A stretch of DNA of 64,000 nucleotides from Chitinophaga sedimenti (GCF_023156195.1 NZ_JAKUKA010000001.1:4340001-4404000), one strand, 5' to 3'; shown: positions 54,301 through 64,000, counted from the first letter of the stretch. Numbers and translations: made by a program. Notes: a model not told the origin generated them from the letters alone.

Positions 54301-57280
54301 CGTGTGATCATATGCCAATACCTGATACCGGACCGTATCTGGCCGGAAAATGGTATCAACATAAATATAATTGTTGCCGCTGCCTACTGCTGTTACAGTA
54401 TCCACGACTTCCCACCCCGTATTAACGATGCGTCGAATCTCGTAACAGTCAATTTTAAATTCCTTTGTGGATGTCCAGGTCAGTTGCTGCACTTTACCCT
54501 GACGTTCCACGTTCAACGGGCCCATTTCCATATAACCATTGAGGCTCGTATCGTTTCCTAGTTCCAGTACAAAAGCGGTATCAGTTACACCAAAGCGGTC
54601 GTCGATCAGCAGCCGATACGAGATGTGCCCTGCATAATAAAGTGAATCCATCACCTCGTATACACCTCTTCCCTTAGGAGATATTGTACGTACCGGCTCC
54701 CAACCATAGTCCCTAAAACGTTCCACGCGCATGTTTACGAGGTTCCGCTCCCCATCAGTGACCCAAGATAGGTACTGCCTGTCGAAAGAGCGTATTAAAT
54801 TAGATGCAATAATCTTATAATCAGCAACCGACACGCTACTGTCCATGGGCACCTCAACGATATTGCTGATATATTCACCGCCAAAGTTATCAGTCGTTAA
54901 CACCCGGTAAGATTTTTCGCGGGGTTCGAAAGTTGAATCATTAAAAGAATAAGCCGTACTAGCGCCAGTAGATTCCTGCGCTACGGCAATGGTCTTGATC
55001 GTGGACCAGTTTTCTGCGCCCACCTTACGTTGCAGTTGATGTTGCGCTACGTTAATTTCCATATAAGCATTCCAGGCCAACGTGGTACCGGTCCTGAAAA
55101 GCTGGTACGATTCATACGCCGCCGCATTACCGGTTTCCGGGTTTAGGATAACACGGTTGCTCACGCTGTGTACGTTGAAGGCATCGCGGACGAGGAGGCG
55201 ATACTCAGCCAGACCGGGAATGTAAGTGGTATCCGTGAAGGAATACGAACTATTGGAACCTGTTGCGGCAATGGTCGATAGCTCCGTCCATGCCTGCGAT
55301 CCCGGCTGCCGGCGCTGGATAATATAGGCAGAGATATTCACCTCACGCGGATTATACCACCCCATGATCTGCCTGGCCCCTGAGCGCATAACCCAGGGCG
55401 CTTCCAGGTGGGACACGACTATACGCGCCATGTCGGCGGACAAAGAAAAAAACAGGCAGTGTATCATGCTTATCATACGGACTGGTGACGATCACTCTAT
55501 AATCAATTGCCAGTCTGTTATACACAGAATCCGTAAACGTGTAACTCGCCTTCGACCCTTCGAAAGCAATTGACCCCGCATGCTCCCAGTCGCCAGTCGC
55601 TTTACGCTGCAACGTAAGTGCTGCAATGTTACGCGCATCGGCCACACTAAAATCTACTTTCTGCACATCATAGTCGCGGTGAGCAGTGTATTGCGGGTTG
55701 CGGTAAACAGGGCGCTGCGTGTTCAGATCAATACCGGTATTGGCATAGCTGTATGCGAACAAACTGTCATAAATATCCACCGGCTGAATCATGTAATTCA
55801 CCGCATAGGGACGGAACGCACGATCAGTATAGGTGTAACTGCGGGTGCCATTTCCCAGGCTCCTTACCGAATCGACGTATACCCAACTATTTCCTTCCTG
55901 GCGGAGCAGCCGGTAAGCACGGATGTTTCGCTCGTTGGCTGTTTCCCACCAGAGAATACGCGTGTCGTTGATACGGGTAACACCTGTACGGGTCATTGTT
56001 ACGGCAGAAGGTTCTTTATATATAGTAACCTGCCGACTGGCTGTATATTTAATACTCCCCGCCCAACTGCTGTAGTGCAGGCGGTAAGTCCCCGCACCAA
56101 AACCAGCGGGCAACTCCACGCGATAACTGGCGGTATCATATCTGCTTCCTTTTGCATTGATACCCGACACCAGGTGTAGCCATTGGCCAGCCAGATTATA
56201 TTCCACCCCCATGGTATCCAGTTGATATTCGCTGGAAGTGGCCCACTCCAGGAACATTTTCCCGCTTTCATTTTTCGCCTGCATACGGGAGATCAGTACT
56301 TCTGAAGCATCCGGCACCTGTATACTACCGGTATAGAATACACGGTTTTTAGTGTCCGTGATCGCCAGTCGCACGGGGTAAGCACCAATACCCGAGGCCG
56401 TATAGTTCATCCAGGAATTGGGCTGCTGCTGCATGGGAATATTTCCCGTCATACTATACCAGGTGCTACCACTTTGATATTGCAACTGATAGTGCTTTAC
56501 CGCGCGCTGGCCCACATGCCATAAGAAATCGGCATATCCGGCGCTGGTGTACCAGCCTCTGAAAACCGGCATTCGTACAGGACCAGCACACATCGTATCC
56601 GGGATTGCTTCGTTAAACACACGTTGCGCCATTATGTAATGGGCAGTATTGTTCAGGTGAATCCCGTCCGCATGGCTGTAAGCAGTATTAATAGAACCGT
56701 CCGCATTGGCGAACGGACTCCAGAAGTCAATGTACCTGTCACGAAAACGGTCCAGCAACCAGTCGCGCATATCGAATAATGGCTGACGCGACACACCATA
56801 CATTTGCGTACGCGGCTGCGTGGAAGTAACCCACACGGGCACATGCAAGGAATCTGCCGAGGCTACAATGCGCTGAAAATTAGCCTGTTGCTCCGCCAGT
56901 GTGTAACTATTGATAGCGTCGTTGGTCGGGAAGTTCACGATCACCGCGTCGGCCTGATAGCCGATCAAGGCTTTTGTGATGTTCTTCGCGGTATCCGGTA
57001 CCGGCCTGCCATTCGGCGGCGTGTACCAGCTCGGTTGCGCGGCATAGGTAGTAGTACCGGCCACGGCCAGGTTGATCACCCGGTAATTGGCGTTGATGAA
57101 CTGGAAGTTCCGGGTTAAGATGCTCACCCAGGCGCTGTCACGCTCCGTGGGGCCATCCCAGCCGGCAGCCGTGGAACTTCCGAGTACAACTACAACAAAT
57201 CCTTTGTCGGTACAGGTTTGCGCAAAAATGGAGGATACGCCGGCGGTCAGCGCCAGCAAAAGGGCAAAAATTTTCTTCAT
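51339..57280 (-). CDS. Giant secreted SGNH-hydrolase with ~17 repeats and T9SS sorting domain (gene C, frameshifted)
   Basis: The longest of the three, about 1,980 residues. Signal peptide (MKKIFALLLALTAGVSSIFA), SGNH domain with VVLGSSTAAGWDG, NFPTNDAIN and ADGIHLNNTAH, then about seventeen fibronectin-like repeats. Repeats near the hydrolase are strongly diverged (for example WHVGQRAVKHYQLQYQSG), while those near the C-terminus are uniform (NWNTSKEFRG, AWNTGKEFRL, NWRTSKEFRT). Ends with a type IX sorting domain (AFPNPVSNSFKISGFANG). About three frame breaks (near 55400, 53700 and 53520). ATG 57280 gives the signal peptide directly; an upstream in-frame start at 57304 is less likely. Confidence 0.88.
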
Positions 57281-57343
57281 GAATTCACATTTATGACCGG
57301 GCAAAACAGCACAATGTACAGGGATCGTTTCGCCGGTTTCTTA

Positions 57344-57441
57344 ACTTGGTTTCAGTGATGCATATCATCGGTTGGCATGGTCACACATACGGTCGCACGG
57401 GTTAATGATACTGGTTTTTTCATGAGACAGGTTAACAATAA
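57344..57441 (-). promoter_or_regulatory. Upstream element of gene C shared with gene B
   Basis: ACTTGGTT (57344-57351) and GGTTAACAATAA (57430-57441) repeat the words found before gene B, but the spacing is 65 bases longer. The two leaders also share a TTTATG-xx-CCGGG-x-AAAACA block just before the start codons. Confidence 0.4.
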
Positions 57442-57498
57442 CGGGAACGAAAGTAATAAAGAAATATGGCGAAGTCCTAACACCTTCATGCTATAAAG

Positions 57499-57529
57499 AA
57501 AAAAGGGGCGGAGTAATGAACTCCGCCCC
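57499..57529 (-). terminator. Intrinsic terminator after the acyltransferase gene
   Basis: Perfect 10-base stem GGGGCGGAGT / ACTCCGCCCC, loop AATGA, A run on the left (T run on minus strand), 10 bases after the stop at 57539. Confidence 0.88.
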
Positions 57530-57538
57530 ATGGCTATT

Positions 57539-58674
57539 TTATACTTTGATGTAAATTTTCTTTTTATCAAGCCACCAGCCCAACAGCCAGAAAAGCCCCA
57601 CATGAAACAACGCAAATAACAGGGAACCATTCAGTTCGCCTCCAATGGGCTTAAACACGGTTTCATAAAACCAGCTGTAAAAACCTTTTCCGGGAACGGG
57701 TCGAATAAGTCCATAAATTTTTACCAGCACACCGGACATCACAAAGATGAACAGCGGATTTTTCCCGAACACCTCAAAAAGTACCAGCCCTTTTTCCATT
57801 GCATAATTTCTATCAGGTACACAAAGATGCAAAGCAGGATGGTGGCCAGTCCAACTGTCAGCAATACATAGGAACTGGTCCATATTTTTTTGTTGATGGG
57901 GAACCAGATATCCCAGATGTACGCCAACACAATGAATACCAGCCCGGTAAGCGCAAGGCGCAGGATCGTATTGCTGTTCTTTCCCTTTTGTTGCAGATAG
58001 TCGCCTACAAGGTAGCCGCAAATCACGTTCACGATGGCAGGCAGGGTGCTGAGCAAACCTTCGGGATCAAAGGCAACGCCTTCACCATGGTACATGTGGT
58101 TTTCTCCGAGGATGGCTTTATCGATAAACAGTCCGGCATTGCCTTCCAGGCTATAAGGATCGCCCTGACCCAAAGCCAGCAGGATGGCCCAATAGCCGAA
58201 CAGCAACAACAGCGATGCGTAGATGGACCCTTTATGCTTCAGGTAATGAATAATCAGCGCTGCAAAGCCGTAACAAAGTGCAATACGCTGCAACACACCC
58301 ATGATGCGGAGTTTCGACAACGGCTTCATTACCAGCTGATCGTCCGACCAGGCAACAAAGGGGAACCAGTTGAGGATTAAACCGATGAGGAAGATAAGTG
58401 CCGTGCGTTTGAAGATCTTCTGCAATACAGCGGCGTTACCGAGCGCCTCGTACTTTTTGAGTGCGAAGCTCATGGCGTTGCCTACCGCGAACAGGAAAAA
58501 CGGGAACACCAGGTCGGTGGGCGTCCAGCCGTGCCATTTGGCATGGCCGAGCGGTGCATAAATATGTGCCCAGCTGCCGGGGTTGTTCACCAGTATCATA
58601 CAGGCAACGGTGAGGCCGCGGAATACGTCCAGCGACAAAAAACGGTTTGAAGATGACGTGGGTAGTTGGCTCAT
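57539..58674 (-). CDS. DUF5009/HGSNAT-like membrane acyltransferase (frameshifted)
   Basis: Multi-helix membrane protein of about 378 residues. It begins MSQLPTSSSNRFLSLDVFRGLTVA, where the SLDVFRG motif and the following NPGSWAHIYAPL, HAKWHGWTPTDLVFPFFLF segments are typical of the family related to heparan-alpha-glucosaminide N-acetyltransferase. The catalytic His of that family would be in GHAKWHG. The frame breaks near 57800; the protein continues GLVLFEVFGKNPLFIFVMSG to the end. ATG 58674 is chosen because a longer frame to 58809 would contain the terminator of the preceding gene. Probable sugar acetylation across the inner membrane. Confidence 0.85.
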
Positions 58675-58776
58675 AAACGATATTGGTTGAAAGCTAAAGC
58701 TAGAAAAAAAGTGGATAGATTTACGGCCTTTAAAGTGAGTGATGGCGGCCCATAACAGTGCAAAAGCTGTTACCCC

Positions 58777-58804
58777 AAAAAAGAGGCGGTATATAAACCG
58801 CCTC
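58777..58804 (-). terminator. Intrinsic terminator after the ABC-F gene
   Basis: Perfect 8-base stem GAGGCGGT / ACCGCCTC, loop ATATAA, A6 run on the left (T run on minus strand), 5 bases after the stop at 58809. Confidence 0.8.
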
Positions 58805-58808
58805 CTCA

Positions 58809-60699
58809 TTATGCTAATTCGCTTAACTCCAGCCAGCGAAGGCCCTTTTCGTCCAATTGCTCCATGACCACCCCGATCCGCGCCGACGCCGCCTGCAGCT
58901 GATCGTAACTCAGCGAGCCGGATGCCAGCTGCTCGTCCAGTTGCTTCTTTTCGTTCTCCAGCGCTTCCATGTCTTTCTCAAGCAACTCCATTTCGCGCTT
59001 CTCTTTGAAAGACATTTTTTCTTCGGTGCTTCGGGGGCCTGCTGTTGTTCCGCAGGTTTCTCTGCTACGCGCTCTTCCTTTTAGGTTCCTGTTTCTCCTG
59101 GTCTTTCTGCCATTCGCGGTACTGGGTGTAATTGCCCGGGTAGTCGCGTATTTCACCTTCGCCCTCGAATACAAACAGGTGGTCCACCAGTTTGTCCATA
59201 AAATAACGGTCGTGGCTTACGATGAGAATACAACCCTGATAGTTAAGCAGGAACTCCTCGAGGATGCTCAACGTGGGCAGGTCAAGGTCGTTCGTGGGTT
59301 CATCTAGTATCAAAAAGTTCGGGTTGCGGAACAGGATAGACAACAGGTGTAACCTGCGTCGCTCACCGCCGCTTAACCGCGACACATAAGTGTATTGCTT
59401 TTCAGGCGGGAACAAAAACAGTTGCAGGAACTGTGCGGCGCTCACTTTGGTACCATCTGCCAGCGGAAAGTTTTCAGCGATGTTCTTCACGAACTCGATC
59501 ACGCGCATGTCCTCTTTTATTTTGAGGCCTTCCTGCGAATAGTTGCCGAAAATAATGGTATCGCCCACGTTGATTTTTCCCGAATCCGCAGATTCGTGTC
59601 CCATGATGATGTTCACGAAGGTGGATTTACCGGCGCCGTTTTTACCGACTACGCCTACCCGTTCTCCTTTCTTAAAAGTATAATCGAACCCTTTGAGGAT
59701 GACTTTTTCGCCGTACGCTTTGTACACCTTTTTCATCTCGATGATCTTTCCACCGAGCCGGCTCATTTTCACGTTCAGTTCCAGCTGCTGACTTTCCAGC
59801 TTAGCGGAAGCCCGTTCCTTTACCTCGTAAAACGCATCCTGGCGGGACTTCGACTTGGTGGTACGGGCTTTCGGCTGCTTGCGCATCCACTCCAGCTCCT
59901 TGCGGTAGGTGTTGCGGGCTTTTTCCACGCTGGCCTTTTCAGACTCTTCGCGGGCGGCCTTCTTTTCGAGGTAGTTTTCGTAATTGCCTTTATAGATGTA
60001 GAGCTGACGGTTATCAAGCTCCATAATTTCGTTACAAACACTGTCGAGGAAGTAGCGGTCGTGCGTTACCAGCAGGAGCGTTACATTTTCCTGGTCCAGG
60101 TAATTTTCCAGCCATTCGATCATGCTTACGTCAAGGTGGTTCGTAGGTTCGTCCATGATGAGCAGGGTATGCTTATGTTCGAAACCAATGTCTATCAGCA
60201 CCTTAGCAAGCGCCACACGCTTTTGCTGGCCACCGGAGAGGCTGCCGACCTTTTGATCGAGATGGTGAATATTAAGTTTACCGAGAATCTGTTTCACCTT
60301 GGAATCGAAGTGCCAGGCCCCGAGTTCGTCCATTTTGGCGATGGCGTCGGTAAGCGCGATGGGATCGGGCTCCGCATCTTCGTCGGTGAGCAGTTCGTAC
60401 TCACGGATGGCGTTGAGGATGGGATGGCTGTGGTCGAAGATGTTTTCGATCACTGTTTTCTGCAGGTCGAACCCGTGATTCTGCTCAAGCATCACCACGG
60501 TCACATCTTTGTGAATCCACACTTTACCCGCATCGGGCACGTCTTTGCCGCAGAGAATGCGGAGCAGGGTCGATTTACCGCTGCCGTTAAGGGCTACCAG
60601 GGCGATTTTATCGCCTTCTTCTATATGGAAAGAAATATCTTCAAATAATGGTGCTTCGCCGAAGGATTTCGTCAGGCCTTCTACAGTAACATAATGCAT
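58809..60699 (-). CDS. ABC-F family ATPase (Uup/EttA-like), frameshifted near 3' end
   Basis: Soluble ribosome-associated ATPase of about 630 residues with two ABC domains. First: Walker A LNGSGKST, signature LSGGQQKR, Walker B LLIMDEPTNHLD. Second: GKNGAGKST, LSGGERRR, FLILDEPTNDLD. Between them lies the charged linker (ARTTKSKSRQ). The C-terminal coiled coil (MSFKEKREMELLEKDMEALENEKKQLDEQL) is in another frame because of a break near 59080. Coiled-coil tails are typical of the Uup branch. Family members resolve stalled ribosomes; some confer antibiotic protection, for which there is no evidence here. Monocistronic. Confidence 0.92.
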
Positions 60700-60899
60700 G
60701 GGGGCGAAGTTACATGGTTTTTGGGATAAGTTTGGGGGAGATGCGGGTATCGAGGAGGCCGGTTTTATAACGGAATTAACATAAAAACCGCGTTTCCCAT
60801 ATATGAAATCCCAATATTATATCGTATATTCATAATAGCTAATGAACTATCCGACGAACAAGACACAGACTAACAGCAAATCATCTCATTTCATATCAT

Positions 60900-61086
60900 C
60901 GACTTTCAAATAGAAGACGTGTATACTCCCCATGTGATTTTGACATCGTGGAGGGTAAAGGGGGATGCACATTCGCGGTTCCGTTTATGCGGAGCAGTGA
61001 GCCCGGCCTTTATCTATGCGGTTTCTTTTGTTTGTCTCCCCTTATTTTGGCAATATAAAGCCCCGGCAAATCGCCGGGGCTTTTGG
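60900..61086 (+). ncRNA. Candidate small RNA ending in an intrinsic terminator
   Basis: A block without a gene leads into the terminator at 61058-61086. Inside, TAAAGGGG (near 60957) could pair with CCCCTTA (near 61039), forming a long-range stem around an inner region with further partial pairing. This is a structural guess; no known RNA family was recognised. Confidence 0.3.
61058..61086 (+). terminator. Strong intrinsic terminator with no protein gene before it
   Basis: Perfect 10-base stem AAGCCCCGGC / GCCGGGGCTT, loop AAATC, T run after it. No plausible protein gene on the plus strand precedes it within several kb; the nearest genes on the left are on the minus strand. Confidence 0.85.
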
Positions 61087-61367
61087 TTTTTTGGCCTTAG
61101 CCGGTTGCCTGCTATCCCAGCTGGCAAGCGTGCAGGATAACAGGTGTTCCGGGTAATGGGCCAGAAACAGTCATTCCCGGTTCAAGCGCCGGACGTATCT
61201 CCTGGCTGGTTTCATAACGCTGGGCTGGCAAGCTCGCTGGCGGTATGTACACAGCTTTGGAGGATGATCGCTTACGCGACACATCACGTTTCAGAATGGA
61301 ATTTACCGGTTGGTGCCGGTTTTTGATGTTGACAGTTGGTTAGGTAATAAATTAAGTTTCACTGTGT

Positions 61368-61463
61368 TTAGCCTTTCAGTCGGCTGGTGGTGAGCCAGCG
61401 GAAAGCGGCATAAAATGCCGTTACTGTAGTCATGGCTAAAAGATGACTCAGAAAGTTGTACAT
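61368..61463 (-). CDS. Possible 31-residue membrane microprotein
   Basis: Short frame from ATG 61463 to TAA 61368 encoding MYNFLSHLLAMTTVTAFYAA and a tail FRWLTTSRLKG. The shape, one hydrophobic helix followed by a basic end, is typical of small single-pass membrane proteins. No family recognised; chance occurrence cannot be excluded. Confidence 0.3.
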   Translation of the reverse strand: MYNFLSHLLAMTTVTAFYAAFRWLTTSRLKG

Positions 61464-61690
61464 AGCTCTCGATTTAAATAAAGACGTTTTTTCTGTTGCG
61501 TGGACTCGTTCCTAATTATGTGCCTCGATGATTTAAAGTTAAGAAGAATTCGTGTCTGATGAACACCTCTTTAGGGGGATTATTTTTGGGTAGCTATTTT
61601 GGGTGTTTTGTGAGGGGATGGGCGATTGAATGGAAGAGCTGGGTGGGAGACATTACACTTTCGTGTTAGGAAGATTGCAATATTGCGGCG

Positions 61691-61722
61691 TAAAAAGGCC
61701 TCACCGTGATGGCGAGGCCTTT
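61691..61722 (-). terminator. Intrinsic terminator after the Wzi-like gene
   Basis: Perfect 9-base stem AAAGGCCTC / GAGGCCTTT with an A-rich left side (T run on minus strand), about 30 bases after the stop at 61751. Confidence 0.85.
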
Positions 61723-61750
61723 ACCGCTATTATATGCTTGCCAACAATAA

Positions 61751-63341
61751 TCAGAAGTCATAATAGAACTGCCTGAAGCTCGTGCGCAGGCCGAATTGGA
61801 AAATAGTCTCCTTATTGGTGAATGCGGAGTTCTTTTCCTGGCGGTGCGTGATGGAGGCTTCAAGTCTCAAATTGTATTTCGGATTGAAGACGTACGCGAG
61901 CGAACCGGTAGCGTATACAAGGTCGGTTTTAAGCCCCTGGCCGATTTTATTACCGTATTCGCGCTGGCGGGTGGTGTAATCCTTAAATATGATGTCTTTG
62001 CCCCAGTTGGTGGCATCGTCCTGGTCGAGGCCGTAATTAGCGTAAGTCAGTTGCACGCGCAGGTACCAACGCTTGTAAGTGTACGACGCGATGCCCAGTA
62101 CTTTCACGGAAGTTGGCCCCCAGCGGGTGGGCAAGCGACTGATTATAATGCGCGTAATTCGCGAAGGAGTTACGGAAAGAATAGGTATAAGGCCGCACGA
62201 CATTATACTCGCCCCGGAAGTCCAGTTTTTTCACTTTAAACAGATCGAAGGAGCGGAAGCCGAGTTGCATGCCCCACTTGTTGGCCCACCAGCCTTTACC
62301 GTTACTGCCGAAAAATTCACTCAGCTTGAATTCGTCGAGGACGAACTGGCCATAGGTGGTTACTTTCGGCAGCACTTTATATTTTACGTTGAGGCCGATC
62401 ATTGCATTATCCGAGGAACCTACTGAAAATTCAGCAGGTCGGAGGAAGATGATCGGGTTCATGTAGGTCCAGTCGAAACCGCGCTTGCGTCTTGAGGTGG
62501 TATCGTAGTCGTTCCACATTACTGCGTCAAAAAGGCCTACAGTTATTTTTTTGTTGATGTTCCAGTCGAGGAAGTGGAATACACCCCACTTCTTGTAGTA
62601 GCCAGCATCGGCTTCCGCTTCTCTGAACCCTAAACTCTTCAGGTCCACGGAACTGTGCCCACATGGAAGTGTATTGCACGTTACCGAGATTTAGCGTGGC
62701 TTTGAGGTATGGATAACTGAAGGGAACATCGGAAAGGATTAAGGAACGGTAGCCGTCGCCGATGGAATTGCTACCATAGCCCATTGTCATGTTCAGAAAC
62801 TTGCTTGGGGTGTACGAGAGCATGGCGCTCACATATGCGTAATCAAATGCTTTACCACCAGAAAAATCGCGGATTTCGCCCTGACCTGGAACTACCCGGT
62901 GTTTGCGGATAAACGTATCAAGATAAACAGGGAAGGCGCCCTGGTTTTCAAAGAAGTAAGATTCGAAGTACAGCTGTTTGCCAATATTGCCCTGAATAGA
63001 CGCCCCTCGAGTGTTAAGCCACGTATTTTTACCGCCACCTGCATTGGTGCGACCAACATTGAGGTCGGCATGGAGGTCCATAAAAACGTTAAAGTCAGGC
63101 TGCTTTATTTCGATGAGGTGTTCGTAGAAGAGTTTACGGTAAAGCCAGTTGTTTTTATCGTTACTAACTACGCTAGAGTCATAACGAAGCACTGCCTTCA
63201 ACGCAGTGTGATGGTTCACCGTATCAATGTAGATCTCCCGGGTGTCTATATGGTTATAGACAGATATCGTCGTGTCCTTTTTTGGGCATGCGTGGTAGAT
63301 ATTACCAGAATACCGAAGAAGATGCAAAATAACAATTTCAT
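61751..63341 (-). CDS. Wzi/RemB-like outer-membrane beta-barrel protein (frameshifted)
   Basis: Outer-membrane protein of about 530 residues. Corrected start at ATG 63341 gives a signal peptide (MKLLFCIFFGILVISTTHAQ). The body has alternating aromatic beta strands (ADLNVGRTN, YFESYFFENQGAFPVYLD, MTMGYGSNSIGDGYRSLILSD, WTYMNPIIFLRPAEFS, YKVLPKVTTYGQFVLDEF) and ends in FYYDF with the terminal Phe of barrels. This layout fits the capsule-assembly Wzi family and the related gliding protein RemB. Three frame breaks (about 63283, 62640 and 62120). It lies 63 bases after a glycosyltransferase gene, suggesting a role in surface polysaccharide attachment. Confidence 0.75.
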
Positions 63342-63404
63342 TAGGATATGTATATTTCCGGATGCAAATGTAACCTTCTCAGCGAAACCGTGAGGTATGC
63401 CATT

Positions 63405-64000
63405 CTACAATTGCATGCCTGTTGAATGTTCTTTGAAATCGTGAAGCAACTCAAAGTATCTTTCAAAAACAACACGCTCACTATATTGTGCTAACATTTT
63501 CTGGCGACCATTTTCGCCCATTTGTTTTCTCTCCTTATCCGACAAACCAATCATCCACATCATTTTCACAGCAAGATCCTCCGAATTTCTGGCCTGGCAT
63601 AATAAACCGGAGTGTTTATCATCTACCAACTCCCGACAGCCGGGAATATCGCTAACGATCAATGGCAAAGCCATCGAGGCACTTTCCATCAGTACCATTG
63701 ACATCCCCTCTCTATATGATGGCAATACGACACAGGAATATTCCTGTAAAATTTTCCGCACATCATCTACACTTCCAAGATACTTTATGACCCCCTCCTT
63801 TTCCCATTCTTCTATCTGGGCAAATGGAATTGCCGTTGGATTATCAATATTTGCGGCGCCTAACAAAGCGAATTGCACAGCAGGATATTCTTTCAACACT
63901 ATTCTTGCTGCCTCTACATATTCTTTAATGCCCTTATCATATAACATTCGCGCCGGTAGCACAAACCGGACACCAAACTGCTCCGGATTAACCTGTTCAA
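63405..64000 (-). CDS. GT4-type glycosyltransferase, C-terminal part, cut by window edge
   Basis: Open frame without a start inside the window; about 198 residues of the nucleotide-sugar-binding domain are visible. It starts with FVLPARMLYDKGIKEYVEAA (donor-site Arg/Lys of GT-B enzymes), and the E-x7-E motif is in EGMSMVLMESASMALPLIVSD. LLCQARNSEDLAVKMMWMI and the end MLAQYSERVVFERYFEL follow. Retaining GT4 enzymes add sugars to surface glycans; donor and acceptor cannot be inferred. The Wzi-like gene follows on the same strand. Confidence 0.9.
   Translation of the reverse strand, partial: EQVNPEQFGVRFVLPARMLYDKGIKEYVEAARIVLKEYPAVQFALLGAANIDNPTAIPFAQIEEWEKEGVIKYLGSVDDVRKILQEYSCVVLPSYREGMSMVLMESASMALPLIVSDIPGCRELVDDKHSGLLCQARNSEDLAVKMMWMIGLSDKERKQMGENGRQKMLAQYSERVVFERYFELLHDFKEHSTGMQL

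Larger units (their letters stand above)
60700..61367. other. Gene-poor region
   Basis: About 670 bases without a convincing protein gene. The first 200 bases are very AT-rich. From about 60900 to 61086 there is a GC-richer block ending in a strong terminator (separate entry). From 61087 to 61367 the composition looks coding-like, but frames are short and match nothing I recognise; a weak hairpin ACCGG/CCGGT with T5 lies near 61305-61325. Confidence 0.5.

Noticed and set aside
42952-57280. Repeats considered as CRISPR or satellite DNA
   Set aside because: The repeats are in frame, about 95 codons long, diverged at DNA level and conserve protein core residues; they are protein domains.
58675-58809. 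N-terminal extension of the acyltransferase to 58809
   Set aside because: The extension contains the ABC-F terminator hairpin at 58777-58804; the family start fits ATG 58674.
59395-60648. Long plus-strand open frame (417 codons)
   Set aside because: Lies exactly opposite the ABC-F gene, whose motifs are unmistakable; the translation has no protein-like domain and is a shadow frame.
58809-60699. Antibiotic resistance call for the ABC-F protein
   Set aside because: The two-domain layout with a long coiled-coil tail fits the housekeeping Uup-type branch; no resistance-specific linker could be recognised.
60919-61140. 73-codon plus-strand frame
   Set aside because: It runs through the strong intrinsic terminator at 61058-61086, so it is unlikely to be translated as a protein.

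Overview
The window looks like a chromosome segment of a Bacteroidota bacterium, most likely a Chitinophagaceae/Chitinophaga-type soil organism. The signs are SusC/SusD outer-membrane pairs, type IX secretion (T9SS) C-terminal sorting domains, two-component sensors with an Y_Y_Y-type propeller architecture, families typical of the phylum (DUF6580, DUF5362, DUF5009-like), Bacteroidota promoter -7 boxes of the form TAnnTTTG, and strong intrinsic terminators. Nearly half of the genes contain single-base frame breaks, most often in homopolymers, with full conservation resuming in the next frame. I read these as sequencing or assembly indels and annotate each such gene as one span.

Layout. 1-4.7 kb: partial membrane sensor protein (-), then a propeller-type sensor kinase and its LuxR-type response regulator (+). 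4.7-6.3 kb: a three-gene HipBST-like toxin-antitoxin module (-) whose kinase lacks key residues. 6.6-10.9 kb: small proteins, a lipoprotein, a TPR membrane protein, a Cys/Met-type PLP enzyme and an amino acid permease. 10.95-14.8 kb: cobalamin uptake operon (promoter, B12 riboswitch, BtuB-like receptor, DUF6580 membrane protein, BtuF-like protein). 14.8-18.2 kb: cupin-HTH regulator, MarC-like protein, tRNA-Arg(CCG), a second sensor kinase/response regulator pair. 18.2-24.2 kb (-): lipoprotein, membrane proteins, Hint-domain protein, and a pair of Tat-signal enzymes (aminotransferase plus flavin amine oxidase). 24.4-37.7 kb (-): polysaccharide utilisation locus with ECF sigma, FecR, STN-bearing SusC, SusD, GH51, GH2 and GH43, pointing to arabinan/arabinogalactan. 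37.8-42.9 kb (-): MacB-like permease and S9 peptidase.

42.95-57.3 kb (-) is the most unusual part. It holds three consecutive paralogous giant genes, each with a signal peptide, an SGNH/GDSL hydrolase domain, a long run of about 95-residue fibronectin-like repeats (my count is about 9, 11 and 17) and a T9SS sorting domain. Each is followed by its own terminator, and two of them share upstream DNA. They look like a surface-displayed esterase family that is still expanding.

57.5-64 kb (-): DUF5009-like acyltransferase, ABC-F protein, a gene-poor stretch with an orphan terminator (possible small RNA), a Wzi/RemB-like outer-membrane barrel and a partial glycosyltransferase, suggesting the edge of a surface-glycan locus.
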